A DNA stretch of 64,000 nucleotides from positions 186,001 through 250,000 of the forward strand of contig CANLSM010000002.1 of NCBI GenBank assembly GCA_947493745.1, given 5' to 3'. The DNA comes from an uncultured Paracoccaceae bacterium. GTDB taxonomy: Bacteria > Pseudomonadota > Alphaproteobacteria > Rhodobacterales > Rhodobacteraceae. The notes under the pieces were generated by a model that was not told where the DNA came from, searched no databases, and worked only from the letters and a program-made list of their open reading frames with translations. Made by a program: the position numbers and the translations under genes. This document shows, piece by piece, positions 53,479-62,103 of the stretch. Within the stretch, counting starts at the first letter, position 1. Each line of letters opens with the position of its first letter.

Positions 53479-53976
53479 TATCTAACCACTCAAACTACTA
53501 GACACTTTGCGGCAAACTAAGCGCAAATACATGCGGTGGGATCAACACCTGAGAATGTGGCTATAGTTGGGCGAGGCTGTTTGGTTGGTACTTCGGCCAG
53601 CGTTTCGCTTCATTGAAATTGGCACTGTTTGGATCGCGAGGTGTGCGGCCGTTCCTTGCCGGTCCCCAGTTTGGCCATTGGAGTGCTCAACCTATCTTCC
53701 GATGCCCCTGAAGACCTATATCCAACGAGCGGGGGCAAATGGCTGGCGGGTGTCGCTGTTCTCGGGGGCGCAATTGCACCTGCGCTGCGATCATGTGGGC
53801 TGTCCGTCATGCCACCTGGTGGATCTCGACCAGCCAGGTGAGATGCGCGGAGAGCGCAGGCGACCGCACCGCACAGTCGCTCAAATCCTCGGCCAGCGGC
53901 GCGCGCCGGTTCCTCAAGGGCACCTAGCGGGAGAATGTGCGCGAACTGCGCACCTTCAAGTCAAGCAGCGCCTGCA
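53479..53976. other. Stretch without a supportable gene
   Basis: About 500 bases. The left 90 bases are AT-richer and probably hold the promoter of the minus-strand envelope pair. The segment 53640-53950 is GC-rich and open on the plus strand (53567-54106), but the translation has no recognisable domain, is rich in Arg/Cys/Pro and runs over the end of the DUF3299 gene. I treat it as non-coding or decayed. Confidence 0.4.
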
Positions 53977-54486
53977 CTATGTTCGATACGGCTCAATCTT
54001 GTCCGCTGATAACGCATATCCAATTTCTGCAAGCCGGGTGGATATTGAAGAGACGCCGAACAGTCCTGTTACATTTACCGGCTCAAACAACCCATCGCTT
54101 TCGTAGGGTGTCGGGGTTGTGACAAAGACCAGTTGGTTTGCGGGCGGGGGCGGTACGTGTACGCAGGCACCCACATAAGGCACCAGGATAAACGCGGTGA
54201 CGCCGGTGCCATTGTATTCGATAGGGACAATGAACCCAGGCAGACGAACGATCTGTCCGTTCCAATCGGTTCTGACACCGTTCGATGCGGGTTGCTGGCT
54301 TGAGAGCGGGGCATTGTCATGCTTAATCAAACCGCGCAGGGCATTTGGTGTTGTTGTTTCATTTTCCGGAAGCAGGTCTTCCCAATCGAGATCGATGTAG
54401 TCTTCGGCTCGCGCCACCTGTGGGATGGCCACCATTGCCGTCATGCCCGCCAGGACCGCGCGGCGTTGGAGATGTCGGCTCACCAT
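53977..54486 (-). CDS. DUF3299 periplasmic protein (ZrgE/ZrgD-like), copy 2
   Basis: A 169-residue exported protein with the DUF3299 core (RLPGFIVPIE, then VTAFILVPYVGACVHVPPPPANQLV). The N-terminus has an RR pair before a hydrophobic stretch (LQRRAVLAGMTAMVAI), compatible with Tat export. The conserved Cys and His in VGACVHVPPPPANQ are candidate metal ligands. The start (54486) overlaps the stop of the preceding paralogue by seven bases. It is the last gene of the Zur-ZrgA operon, where DUF3299 proteins are accessory factors of zinc uptake in Vibrio zrg loci. Confidence 0.83.
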   Translation of the reverse strand: MVSRHLQRRAVLAGMTAMVAIPQVARAEDYIDLDWEDLLPENETTTPNALRGLIKHDNAPLSSQQPASNGVRTDWNGQIVRLPGFIVPIEYNGTGVTAFILVPYVGACVHVPPPPANQLVFVTTPTPYESDGLFEPVNVTGLFGVSSISTRLAEIGYALSADKIEPYRT

Positions 54487-54980
54487 TCGTAGACTTCCAT
54501 TTCGTTCGCAGCGATGGAATAGCCCGTCTGGCCAAGGTCGGTTGACTGGAGCTGTGTGCGCATGACACCTGTAACCCAGACCGGGTCCCAAAGCTGATCC
54601 CCCGGCCAGGGTTTTGTCGCTTTAACCATGACAAGCTGGTTCGCGGGCGGGGGAGGCGTGTGGATGCAGGCCCCCACATAGGGCACAAGCATGAATTCCG
54701 TCACGCCCTCTGCGCTGAAGTCAAATGGAATAATGAACCCCGGCATCCTGATATATGCACCATCAAGATCGCTGTTCAGCTTGACGCCGTTGGCATCATA
54801 AATTGGGTTCCAAAGATCGTTGGCTTCATCCAGCTCGCCCTCTCCGATAATCTCCGAATAGGGCACGCCGGGCGGGATCAGGTCATCCCACGTGATCTCG
54901 CGCGGCGTTGCAGAAATCGCAACTTTCGGAGCCATGACCGAGCCCGACAAGAGCATCAAAGTTGTTCTCCGGCTCAGCAT
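54480..54980 (-). CDS. DUF3299 periplasmic protein (ZrgD/ZrgE-like), copy 1
   Basis: A 166-residue paralogue of the next gene, sharing RMPGFIIPFD and LVPYVGACIHTPPPPANQLV. The N-terminus LSRRTTLMLLSGS is a good twin-arginine signal, so it is probably exported folded, possibly already metal-loaded. ATG 54980 has AGGTG upstream; a GTG three codons earlier overlaps that site and is less likely. It lies 22 bases after the FtsX-type permease gene. Confidence 0.83.
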   Translation of the reverse strand: MLSRRTTLMLLSGSVMAPKVAISATPREITWDDLIPPGVPYSEIIGEGELDEANDLWNPIYDANGVKLNSDLDGAYIRMPGFIIPFDFSAEGVTEFMLVPYVGACIHTPPPPANQLVMVKATKPWPGDQLWDPVWVTGVMRTQLQSTDLGQTGYSIAANEMEVYEW

Positions 54981-55002
54981 TGGATCCACCTCATTCCGCA
55001 GG

Positions 55003-56253
55003 TTACGTTTTTACCATCATACCATCGGCGACAGACAGTCTGTAAGCCCGAAATGCCGGGACAAAACTCACAATTGCGCCAGCGGCAATCACCGCAAGCA
55101 TCACCCATGCTTCCCGCGCCGTGGGTGCATCTATGGGCAGCCAAAGGCCAAATGCGCTGTCGACGATGGGCTGTACGATGGCCAGTCCGATGTAGAGGAG
55201 CGCCAGGCCGAGCAAGGCACCGGCTGCCGCCATGACCATGGCTTCCAGGACAAGCATGCCGAGGATGGTCAGGGGTCTTGCGCCCATGGCCCGAAAGATC
55301 GCCATCTCGCGGCGACGTTCGTTGAGGCTGGAGAAGATCGTGGCCATCATGCCGATCAAGGCGGTGACGACGACCATTGCCGAAACCGCCAGAAGGGCAG
55401 TTTCGGCAATGCCGACGATGCCCCAAAGCTCTTGCAGGGCAACGCCGGGCAGGATCGCCAGCAGCGGCTCTTGCGGGTATTCGTTGATCGCACGTTGCAG
55501 GGCAAAGGTCTGCAGCGGGCTTTCGACCCCGACAAGTGCGGCTGTCACTGCCGCAGGCGTCAGGTCCATCTGGCGGATCACGTCAACAGGTGTCGCCTGG
55601 CCGGGGACCTGAGCGCCACTCTTCCAGTCCACATGGATCGCCTCGATCGCCTCCATGCTGACGATCACCGTGCGATCGACCGGGGTGCCTGTTTTTTCAA
55701 GAATGCCGGAAACGCGGAACGGCTGATCTCTATGTTCGGTGAAAGACGCAAGTCCATGGGCCACGACAATCGGGTCATCTACGCCATACCCGAGTGTCGC
55801 GGCGACATCAGCACCGATGACCGTATCAAAGAGGTCGTCCATTATGACACCCTCGGACACCTCCAGCGATCTGCCTTGCCGATACCTGTAATGCTCGAAA
55901 AAGGCCGGGGTTGTGCCCATAACCCTGAACTGCCGATGGCTGTCGCCCAGAGAAATCGGAACCATCCAGTCGACCTCAGGCCGGGTCGCAATGTCCTGAT
56001 AACTCTCCCACGTCACATTGTTGGTCGCATTGCCGATGCGGAACACGGAATAGAGCAGAAGCTGCACTGACCCGGACCGCGCGCCGACGATCAAATCCGT
56101 GCCCGAGATCGTGTCCGCGAAACTGGCCTTTGCGCCTGTCCGCACCTTTTCGACTCCAAGAAAAAGAGCCACAGATAAGGCAATGGCGAGGACTGTCATG
56201 CCGACCGTCAGAGCACGAGCAAAGAGTGATGCGATGGCCAGGCGCAAAATCAT
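55003..56253 (-). CDS. FtsX/MacB-type ABC permease of the zinc-uptake locus (ZrgB-like)
   Basis: A 416-residue permease: one N-terminal helix (LTVGMTVLAIALSVALFLGV), a large periplasmic domain (about 40-275) and three C-terminal helices with the FtsX motif E-R-R-R-E-M-A-I-F-R-A-M-G-A-R-P. This mechanotransmission-type fold moves or remodels periplasmic proteins rather than small solutes. Its start overlaps the ATPase stop by ATGA. In the zrg locus of Vibrio a similar permease and ATPase accompany ZrgA and DUF3299 proteins. Confidence 0.86.
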   Translation of the reverse strand: MILRLAIASLFARALTVGMTVLAIALSVALFLGVEKVRTGAKASFADTISGTDLIVGARSGSVQLLLYSVFRIGNATNNVTWESYQDIATRPEVDWMVPISLGDSHRQFRVMGTTPAFFEHYRYRQGRSLEVSEGVIMDDLFDTVIGADVAATLGYGVDDPIVVAHGLASFTEHRDQPFRVSGILEKTGTPVDRTVIVSMEAIEAIHVDWKSGAQVPGQATPVDVIRQMDLTPAAVTAALVGVESPLQTFALQRAINEYPQEPLLAILPGVALQELWGIVGIAETALLAVSAMVVVTALIGMMATIFSSLNERRREMAIFRAMGARPLTILGMLVLEAMVMAAAGALLGLALLYIGLAIVQPIVDSAFGLWLPIDAPTAREAWVMLAVIAAGAIVSFVPAFRAYRLSVADGMMVKT

Positions 56254-56945
56254 GCAGCGGCCCTTTCGATCTGCGCGATGTCTTCCATACGAAGGATCCG
56301 ATCAAAGCGCTCGCCCAGACGCGGATCGTGACTGACCATCAACAGGGACGTTTTATGCGCTTCTGTCTGTGCGAATAACAAATCCAGAAAGGCAGCCTGG
56401 CTGTTTGCATCGAGGGCCGATGTCGGTTCATCCGCAACGATCAAGGGCGGCTGCCCGATCAGGGCGCGCGCGACTGCGACACGTTGTTGCTGACCAACGC
56501 TCAATGCATTGGCCCTCACGCCCACGACACTGGAAGGCAAGCCAAGCGCCGCACACAGTCTTACGACCTCTGTCGCCGCATGACCGGCGCGTTTGCGGCG
56601 TTCCGGCGCAAAGCGAAGCGGCAGCAGAATGTTGTCAGCGACAGAGCCGAAGGGCAGCAGGTTGAATTGCTGAAAGATGACGCCAATCTGCTCGGCCCGG
56701 AACCTGTCACGTGCGCCACCGGAAAGTTCGGAGATGTCTGTCCCCGCGATATTGACCGCGCCCCGATCCGGCAGGATCGTGCCACAGATCAGCGACAAGA
56801 GTGTCGACTTCCCCGAGCCACTTTCGCCCAACAGCAACACCGCCTCACCTTTCGCGACTGTCAGATCGGGCACGGCAAGCAAAAAACTCGCCCGTCCTGA
56901 CCATTGGTAGCTGACGTCAGAAAGTGTGAGAACCGCCTCTGCCAC
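56250..56945 (-). CDS. LolD/MacB-type ABC ATPase of the zinc-uptake locus
   Basis: A 231-residue ATP-binding protein with Walker A GESGSGKST (40-48), signature LSVGQQQR (148-155; Val replaces the usual first Gly), Walker B LIVADEP (168-174) and a switch His in MVSHD. It pairs with the FtsX-type permease. It is GTG-initiated, six bases after the zrgA-like gene. Confidence 0.88.
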   Translation of the reverse strand: MAEAVLTLSDVSYQWSGRASFLLAVPDLTVAKGEAVLLLGESGSGKSTLLSLICGTILPDRGAVNIAGTDISELSGGARDRFRAEQIGVIFQQFNLLPFGSVADNILLPLRFAPERRKRAGHAATEVVRLCAALGLPSSVVGVRANALSVGQQQRVAVARALIGQPPLIVADEPTSALDANSQAAFLDLLFAQTEAHKTSLLMVSHDPRLGERFDRILRMEDIAQIERAAA

Positions 56946-56951
56946 CTGCGT

Positions 56952-57593
56952 TCAGCGTCCCAGATCCAGCACCGGCGCGTCACGCTCGACTTCGAACGCC
57001 TGCGCGCCTGATGCCGTGATGACTTGAACCTCGACCTCTTTCGCGTTCGGAAACAGGTCGAAATAGGCGAAAGTGATCTCGGTCAACGCATCGGGGTTCT
57101 CGCATGTCATCATGTACTCCGCATGGAATTCGGTGTGACCCGCGTCATCGGCATGCTCTGCGTGATCTTCGTCGCTGTGCTCGTCATGCCCGTCTTCCGC
57201 GTGCTCTTCGTGGTCGTCGTCCGCATGATCATCGTCCGCGTGATCGTCATGATGCTCCTCGCCGTGCTCATCATGATCCTCTCCGCCTTCCAGTTCCGCC
57301 AGCGCCGCCGTTACAGCGCAATTCGCATCATCGGGCATGACGAACAGATCAAGCGGCGCGCCCAGCGTTGCTTTGGCCGCATCGATCGCGGCAAGATCGG
57401 CGTCACTTTCTGCCGTGTACTCAAATCCCACGATATCGGCCCCGGGTGCATGGAACTCCATCGCCAACGTCGTGCCTTCGATCGCGATGTTGAGCGTGCC
57501 AACGCCATGTTCATGGGCGTCAAGCTGGCGTGCATCTTCCGCAAGTGCTGGCATAGCCGCTACGAGAGCAATGAAAGAGAATGCTTGTTTCAT
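56952..57593 (-). CDS. zrgA: DUF2796 periplasmic zinc-binding protein (ZrgA-like)
   Basis: A 213-residue protein with a signal peptide (about 1-18), then the DUF2796 opening D-A-H-E-H-G-V-G-T-L-N-I-A, and a long His/Asp/Glu-rich segment (about 107-157) with many His residues, the expected zinc-loading loop. Two cysteines (92 and 164) flank this loop and could form a disulfide. It lies directly after the zur gene and before the ABC genes. The family is known from the ZrgA zinc-uptake protein of Vibrio cholerae. Confidence 0.87.
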   Translation of the reverse strand: MKQAFSFIALVAAMPALAEDARQLDAHEHGVGTLNIAIEGTTLAMEFHAPGADIVGFEYTAESDADLAAIDAAKATLGAPLDLFVMPDDANCAVTAALAELEGGEDHDEHGEEHHDDHADDDHADDDHEEHAEDGHDEHSDEDHAEHADDAGHTEFHAEYMMTCENPDALTEITFAYFDLFPNAKEVEVQVITASGAQAFEVERDAPVLDLGR

Positions 57594-57624
57594 GATGAAT
57601 CCGATATGACTGGATGTGGGAAAA

Positions 57625-58011
57625 TCAGGCAGAGCAGGTCCCGCATTGCCCGTGAATTTCAACGATATGCCGGTCCGCCCGAAAGGCGCTTTGGTCTGTC
57701 AGGGCCGTCAGTTTCGGGAGCAGATCACTCCCATCATGTTCTTCCACCGAACCGCAATCCTCGCAAATGGCAAGAACGGGAACGCTCTCGACATGGTTAC
57801 ACCGGCACGGAACAAAGGCTTTGATGGATTCAAGCCGGTGCGCACGTCCCTGGTCGGTCAAAGCGGAGAGTGTGCGATACACGGTAGGAGGCGCGATGTC
57901 CGGCTCACCGACCTGAAGTCGCTCGAGAATCTGGTATGCTGTCATCGGCCTGTCGCAAGCGTTCAGTACGCTTAGAATATCTTTTTGCCGGGCCGCCGCG
58001 CGTTTTCTCAT
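57625..58011 (-). CDS. zur: Fur-family regulator, probably Zur
   Basis: A 128-residue Fur-superfamily repressor: winged helix with TVYRTLSALTDQGRAHRLE (about 43-61) and a dimerisation domain with the structural zinc site Cys83-x2-Cys86 and Cys123-x2-Cys126. It is first in the operon with ZrgA and the ABC genes, so it is read as a zinc-responsive repressor controlling them and itself. The spacing of the regulatory ligands (His58, His92, Cys near 69-71) fits Zur better than ferric Fur, but that is a judgement. Confidence 0.85.
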   Translation of the reverse strand: MRKRAAARQKDILSVLNACDRPMTAYQILERLQVGEPDIAPPTVYRTLSALTDQGRAHRLESIKAFVPCRCNHVESVPVLAICEDCGSVEEHDGSDLLPKLTALTDQSAFRADRHIVEIHGQCGTCSA

Positions 58012-58038
58012 ACATCAAACTCCAACGTTTAGGATTTA

Positions 58039-58054
58039 TTATTTTATAAAGTAA
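58039..58054. promoter_or_regulatory. Candidate Zur operator upstream of the zur operon
   Basis: A 16-bp AT-rich near-palindrome TTATTTTATAAAGTAA, with perfect core TTTATAAA and matching TTA/TAA ends, lies 28 bases before the zur start codon. It is conspicuous against the surrounding GC-rich DNA and overlaps the likely promoter. Assignment to Zur is by position only. Confidence 0.5.
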
Positions 58055-58380
58055 CAAATGGCAAGGCGTGAAAGCCATCTTGTCAAACCTCCATTGGAGC
58101 AACTGCGGCGAAAGTCCGTTTCCTCTGTACACCCGACACCGGCCCCCGTGCATCGAGCGTGCCCCGTTAGAGCCCTGAGACTGAGGCCATGCCGGCACCT
58201 GGTCTCATCCGATGACGCTCCTGTTCAATGATCGCTATGTGAAGCACGATCCGGTGGTTCTGACCACGACCTTCGATGTGAACTTCCCGATTTTCCTTCG
58301 TCCGATTTGAAAGCGCTGATCGATGGGCTGTGTGGCATGAAGCTCTATTGCTCCTTGGTGCGGCCCTGGCGGGAGCCGGG
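58055..58380. other. Intergenic region with decayed sequence
   Basis: No intact gene is seen. A short plus-strand frame reads RWAVWHEALLLLGAALAGAGAMLWI around 58315-58400, resembling the N-terminal membrane segment of an efflux adaptor, but it ends in a stop shortly after. This leads into the adaptor fragment that follows in another frame. Confidence 0.35.
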
Positions 58381-58588
58381 GCGATGCTCTGGATTCGCGC
58401 CGGATGGCTCTCCACACGTCTGGGTGGTTGACGACAGTGGCATGGTTTCTGAGCAGCCGGTGACGCTCGGCGAGGCAAGTGGATTTCAGGTTGTTGTGAT
58501 GACCGGCCTGAACGAAGGCGATACCGCAAAACTGAGAACCATGAAAGTCAGACCCACAAGCTCTCGTTTTGAAGCGGGCGAGCGTTGA
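58381..58588 (+). pseudogene. C-terminal fragment of an RND efflux periplasmic adaptor (MFP) gene
   Basis: The reading FAPDGSPHVWVVDDSGMVSEQ...PVTLGEASGFQVVVMTGLNEGDTAKLRTMKV is the membrane-proximal C-terminus of HlyD/AcrA-type adaptors (VWVVD ... V-x-x-G-L-x-x-G-D). The N-terminal three quarters are missing, and no RND pump gene follows. It is therefore the remnant of a deleted efflux operon. Confidence 0.7.
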
Positions 58589-58703
58589 TAGGTGGAGACG
58601 TCATATGGCGTCATTCAGCCTGACAAATGGAAAGGTCGTGCGGCCTGCGGGCAAGCATGGGCGTTGGGTATCTGCAAAGTTTATCCATCCGGCGCCGCAG
58701 CAA

Positions 58704-59354
58704 TCACCTTGGCATTGCCGCCACGCCATAGTTTTCATAGCGATTGTGAACTTCGGCCATCTCAGCGGAACTCAGTATGACGGGTTTCCCGGCCTGGCGC
58801 GCGAGGATGTATTGGCGGGCCAGTGTCTCCAGTTGTTTGGCCAGCTGCAGCGCGTGATCCACGGAAGAGCCAGCCACAACCATGCCGTGATTGGCCAACA
58901 GGCATGCCCGTCTGTCCACCATCGCTTCAGTTACCGTTCCCGCCAGCGCGTCGGAGCCGAAGGGGGCATAGTCGGTACATCGCACGTCATCGCCACCGAA
59001 GCTCGCAATCATGTAGTGGAACGCGGGTATCGCCTGGCGCAGGCAGGACAGGGCCGTGCAGGCATCGGAATGGCAATGGATCACCGCATTCAACTCAGGG
59101 CGGTCGGCCAGAAGTCCCGTATGGATTGCCCATTCCGAGGACGGGATCCCCTGACCTTTGACGGTCCCGCTCATGTTGATCTCGACAAGGCCGCCGGGTG
59201 TCAGGGTGTCTGCCGTCGCGCCCGTTGGCGTGATCAACAGGCCATCGCCGTGACGGACTGACAGATTGCCGCTTGAGCCCTGGTTGAGTCCAGCCGAAGC
59301 CAATGCGACCGCGGCCACGATCAAGGCCCGTCTTTTTTCGGTTTCGTCGCTCAT
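58704..59354 (-). CDS. Class II aldolase/adducin family protein (fuculose-phosphate aldolase-like)
   Basis: A 216-residue protein with the class II aldolase fold. Zinc ligands are visible in HCHSDACTALS (two His) and ANHGMV (third His), with catalytic Glu in SSEWAIH and phosphate-binding GSSGNLSVR. It would cleave or interconvert a sugar phosphate such as L-fuculose-1-phosphate. GGGAGGACAAG precedes the ATG at 59354. No sugar pathway genes are adjacent. It marks the right side of the accessory region. Confidence 0.85.
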   Translation of the reverse strand: MSDETEKRRALIVAAVALASAGLNQGSSGNLSVRHGDGLLITPTGATADTLTPGGLVEINMSGTVKGQGIPSSEWAIHTGLLADRPELNAVIHCHSDACTALSCLRQAIPAFHYMIASFGGDDVRCTDYAPFGSDALAGTVTEAMVDRRACLLANHGMVVAGSSVDHALQLAKQLETLARQYILARQAGKPVILSSAEMAEVHNRYENYGVAAMPR

Positions 59355-59611
59355 CTTGTCCTCCCGGTCCGGCAATCCGCTCCAAGGCCGATCCCATCAT
59401 TTTGCGATCTCCGAGTTTACCGGACTTCAGGCAAAGTGCCACTGGATCGTCGCAGGGAATGCGGAACCCGGAGCGCCACTTGCCTGGGATCAGAATCGTT
59501 CCGTGCCTGTCAGAGTAATTGCGGGCAGCACTGGCTCATTGATTTCGAAATGCGGGTCACATCTGATGCTCAGGTCATATACCCGTTTGCACTGCTCATG
59601 AGCGATTGTTG

Positions 59612-60283
59612 TCAGAGGTACTTCCCCGCCTCTTTCCTTGCGAAGGGCTTCATACGGTCGCCATGGACGGTCAGGAATTCGGTCACGCGCGTGGGGTCCT
59701 TCTTGGAGAGTGTTCGCAGCCACCAGGCGACAGCTTTCTGGATGAACCAATCTGAGTCGCCAGCATAGCCGGCAGCCCAGCCGAGTATTCGTTCCCGATG
59801 TTTCAGATCCTCGCCATCCGGATGGGCGAGTTTCGCCCAGGGCAGGGTGGTGACCAAGGCCGCGCGGCGGACCCACATGCTCTCGTCCGTTGTGAAGACT
59901 TCGATCCGGTCGAGCCGGGACGGGTCGGCCAGAACCCGGCGCGCTCCGACACCACAGGCATGATCTGCGATCGCCCAGGCGTCAAAGTCAGGAACCCAGC
60001 GCAGAAATTCCTCCCAAACGGCAGTGTCATCGGGGCGAATACGCGCTTTGGTCAGCAATTTGGCCGCGGCAATCCGCGCCTCGTGGATATCGCTATACCA
60101 GAGGTCGCGCGCCAGCGGCACGCAATCGAGCACCGAGCGATCCTTCTGCCAGTTCCGCACCACGGTATCGATCTGCGGGTTCGAGACGCCGAGACAGACG
60201 CGGGCCGCCTTGTGATAGCGCGCCATCTCCTCGGCCTTGGCCGGGTTTGCCAGTGCTTTCAGATCGTCGAGGGGCGAGGTCAC
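59612..60283 (-). CDS. DNA alkylation repair protein (AlkD-like HEAT-repeat)
   Basis: A 223-residue all-helical protein of the AlkD glycosylase family. Segments such as VRNWQKDRSV, DLWYSDIHEARIAAAKLL, W...VPDFDAWAIADHACG and DSDWFIQKAVAWWLRTLSKKDPTRV match the HEAT-like repeats, including the Trp/Asp residues lining the cleft. It would remove 3- or 7-alkylpurines. The start overlaps the glmS stop by ATGA. Confidence 0.85.
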   Translation of the reverse strand: MTSPLDDLKALANPAKAEEMARYHKAARVCLGVSNPQIDTVVRNWQKDRSVLDCVPLARDLWYSDIHEARIAAAKLLTKARIRPDDTAVWEEFLRWVPDFDAWAIADHACGVGARRVLADPSRLDRIEVFTTDESMWVRRAALVTTLPWAKLAHPDGEDLKHRERILGWAAGYAGDSDWFIQKAVAWWLRTLSKKDPTRVTEFLTVHGDRMKPFARKEAGKYL

Positions 60284-62103
60284 TCGACCGTCACGGACTT
60301 GGCCAGATTGCGCGGCTGGTCCACATCCGTCCCCTTGGTGACAGCGGTGTGATAGGCCAGCATCTGTGCCGGGATGGCATAGACAATCGGTGCTATGAAC
60401 GGATCGACGCTGGGCATTTGCAGGCTTTGCCAGATACCGTCACCGGCGGCGGCAAGCCCCTCGCCATCGCTGACCAGCAAGACTTTACCGCCGCGCGCCA
60501 TCACTTCCTGCATGTTGGAAACGGTCTTGTCGAAGAGCGTATCGCGGGGTGCGAAGACGATCACGGGAACGGTCTCGTCGATCAGCGCGATGGGGCCGTG
60601 CTTCAATTCGCCACTCGCATAGCCTTCTGCATGGATGTAACTGATTTCCTTCAGTTTCAGGGCGCCTTCAAGGGCCAGCGGGTACATTGGACCCCGACCC
60701 AGAAACAAGATGTCCTGCGCCTTAGAGAGGTGCCAGCATATTGCGCTTATCTGATCCTCAAGCGACAGCGCCTGAGAGATTGCGCCGGGTGCTGTTTCGA
60801 GCGCTGCAAGATGCGCAGCCTCCTGCTCAGCCTCCAGCTCGCCTCGTTGCCGCGCGGCTTTCAGAGCCAGCATTGCCAGCACCGTCAACTGACAGGTGAA
60901 GGCCTTGGTGGAGGCCACACCGATCTCGGCACCTGCATGGATCGGAAGGGCGACATCGCTTTCGCGCGCAATGGAGCTTTCCGGGACATTGACGATGGAC
61001 GCGATGAGGGCCGCCTTGCCCTTGCAATAACGCAGGGCCGCCAGCGTGTCGGCGGTCTCGCCCGACTGGCTGATGAAGACGGCCAGCGTTCCGTCCTCGA
61101 CAGGTGGCTCGCGGTAGCGGTATTCCGAGGCGACTTCGATCTCAACGGGCAGGCGGGCGATCCGCTCGAGCCAGTATTTGGCCACATGAGCCGCCAGATA
61201 TGCGGTGCCGCAGGCCACCATGACCACCCGTTTGATCGGGGTGAAGTCGATGTCGAACGCACCCAGATCAACGGATTTACGGTCAACGGATGTGTAGTTC
61301 GACAAGGCATAGCCCATGACCGAGGGTTGCTCGTGCATCTCCTTGGCCATGTAGTGCTTGTGATTACCCTTGTCGGCATAGGCGTTCTCGGCCCGCACGG
61401 TCTTGATCTCACGGGTCACGGGATTGCCGTCTGCGTCGTAGACCTGCGCGGACCTGCGGGTCAGAACCGCCCAGTCATCTTCTTCGAGATAGCTGATCTC
61501 CTGGGTCATCGGCGCCAGCGCAAGGGCATCCGAGCCCACGAACATCTCGCCATTGCCGTACCCGATGGCGAGAGGCGAGCCTTTGCGCGCAGCGATCATC
61601 AGATCTTCCTGCCCGTCGAAGAGGAAACACAAGGCAAAGGCGCCATGGAGCCGGTTCAGGGTCTGGTGAACAGCCTCCTTGGGTGACTGACCCGAGGCGA
61701 GATACTGCTGGCAGAGTTGCGCGATCACCTCCGTGTCGGTCTCGGTTTCCAGGACAATGCCCGCGGTCTCAAGCTCCTGCCGCAATTCGCGGAAGTTCTC
61801 GATGATGCCATTGTGGACAACGGCCACGCCACCTGCCTGATGCGGGTGGGCGTTGTTCAGTACCGGCGCACCATGGGTGGCCCAGCGGGTGTGGCCGATC
61901 CCCGATTTGCCGCGGATCGGGTCCTCGACAAGCAGGTCCGACAGCGCCACCAGCTTGCCGATGGCACGTCTTCGGCCAAGCCTGCCCTCGTGAAGGGTCG
62001 CGATACCCGCACTGTCATAGCCGCGATATTCCAGCCGCTTCAGCGCGTCGAGAATGATTGGTGCGACCTCGTGTTCTCCCAGAATACCGACTATGCCACA
62101 CAT
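60280..62103 (-). CDS. glmS: Glutamine--fructose-6-phosphate aminotransferase (isomerizing)
   Basis: Makes glucosamine-6-phosphate from fructose-6-phosphate and glutamine, the entry step to amino-sugar and cell-wall synthesis. At 607 residues it has the N-terminal glutaminase (Cys2 in MCGIVGILG, GHTRWATHG) and two SIS domains (SQSGETADT, STKAFTCQ), ending in NLAKSVTVE. The ATG at 62103 shares its A with the glmU stop, so the glmU-glmS pair is translationally coupled. Confidence 0.97.
   Translation of the reverse strand: MCGIVGILGEHEVAPIILDALKRLEYRGYDSAGIATLHEGRLGRRRAIGKLVALSDLLVEDPIRGKSGIGHTRWATHGAPVLNNAHPHQAGGVAVVHNGIIENFRELRQELETAGIVLETETDTEVIAQLCQQYLASGQSPKEAVHQTLNRLHGAFALCFLFDGQEDLMIAARKGSPLAIGYGNGEMFVGSDALALAPMTQEISYLEEDDWAVLTRRSAQVYDADGNPVTREIKTVRAENAYADKGNHKHYMAKEMHEQPSVMGYALSNYTSVDRKSVDLGAFDIDFTPIKRVVMVACGTAYLAAHVAKYWLERIARLPVEIEVASEYRYREPPVEDGTLAVFISQSGETADTLAALRYCKGKAALIASIVNVPESSIARESDVALPIHAGAEIGVASTKAFTCQLTVLAMLALKAARQRGELEAEQEAAHLAALETAPGAISQALSLEDQISAICWHLSKAQDILFLGRGPMYPLALEGALKLKEISYIHAEGYASGELKHGPIALIDETVPVIVFAPRDTLFDKTVSNMQEVMARGGKVLLVSDGEGLAAAGDGIWQSLQMPSVDPFIAPIVYAIPAQMLAYHTAVTKGTDVDQPRNLAKSVTVE

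Noticed and set aside
53567-54106. Plus-strand frame of 179 codons in the accessory region
   Set aside because: It has no family features and its end overlaps the DUF3299 gene in antisense; composition is unlike the neighbouring genes.
57104-57340. Arg/His-rich plus-strand frame opposite the ZrgA His-rich loop
   Set aside because: It is the antisense reading of the GAT/CAT-rich repeat coding the His/Asp loop, not a gene. The same repetitive codons are also not a CRISPR array.
59355-59611. Possible attachment-site copy of the tRNA-Arg 3' end at the right edge of the accessory region
   Set aside because: No segment resembling the T-arm/acceptor end of the tRNA was found by eye in this gap; a computed repeat search would be needed to exclude a degenerate copy.
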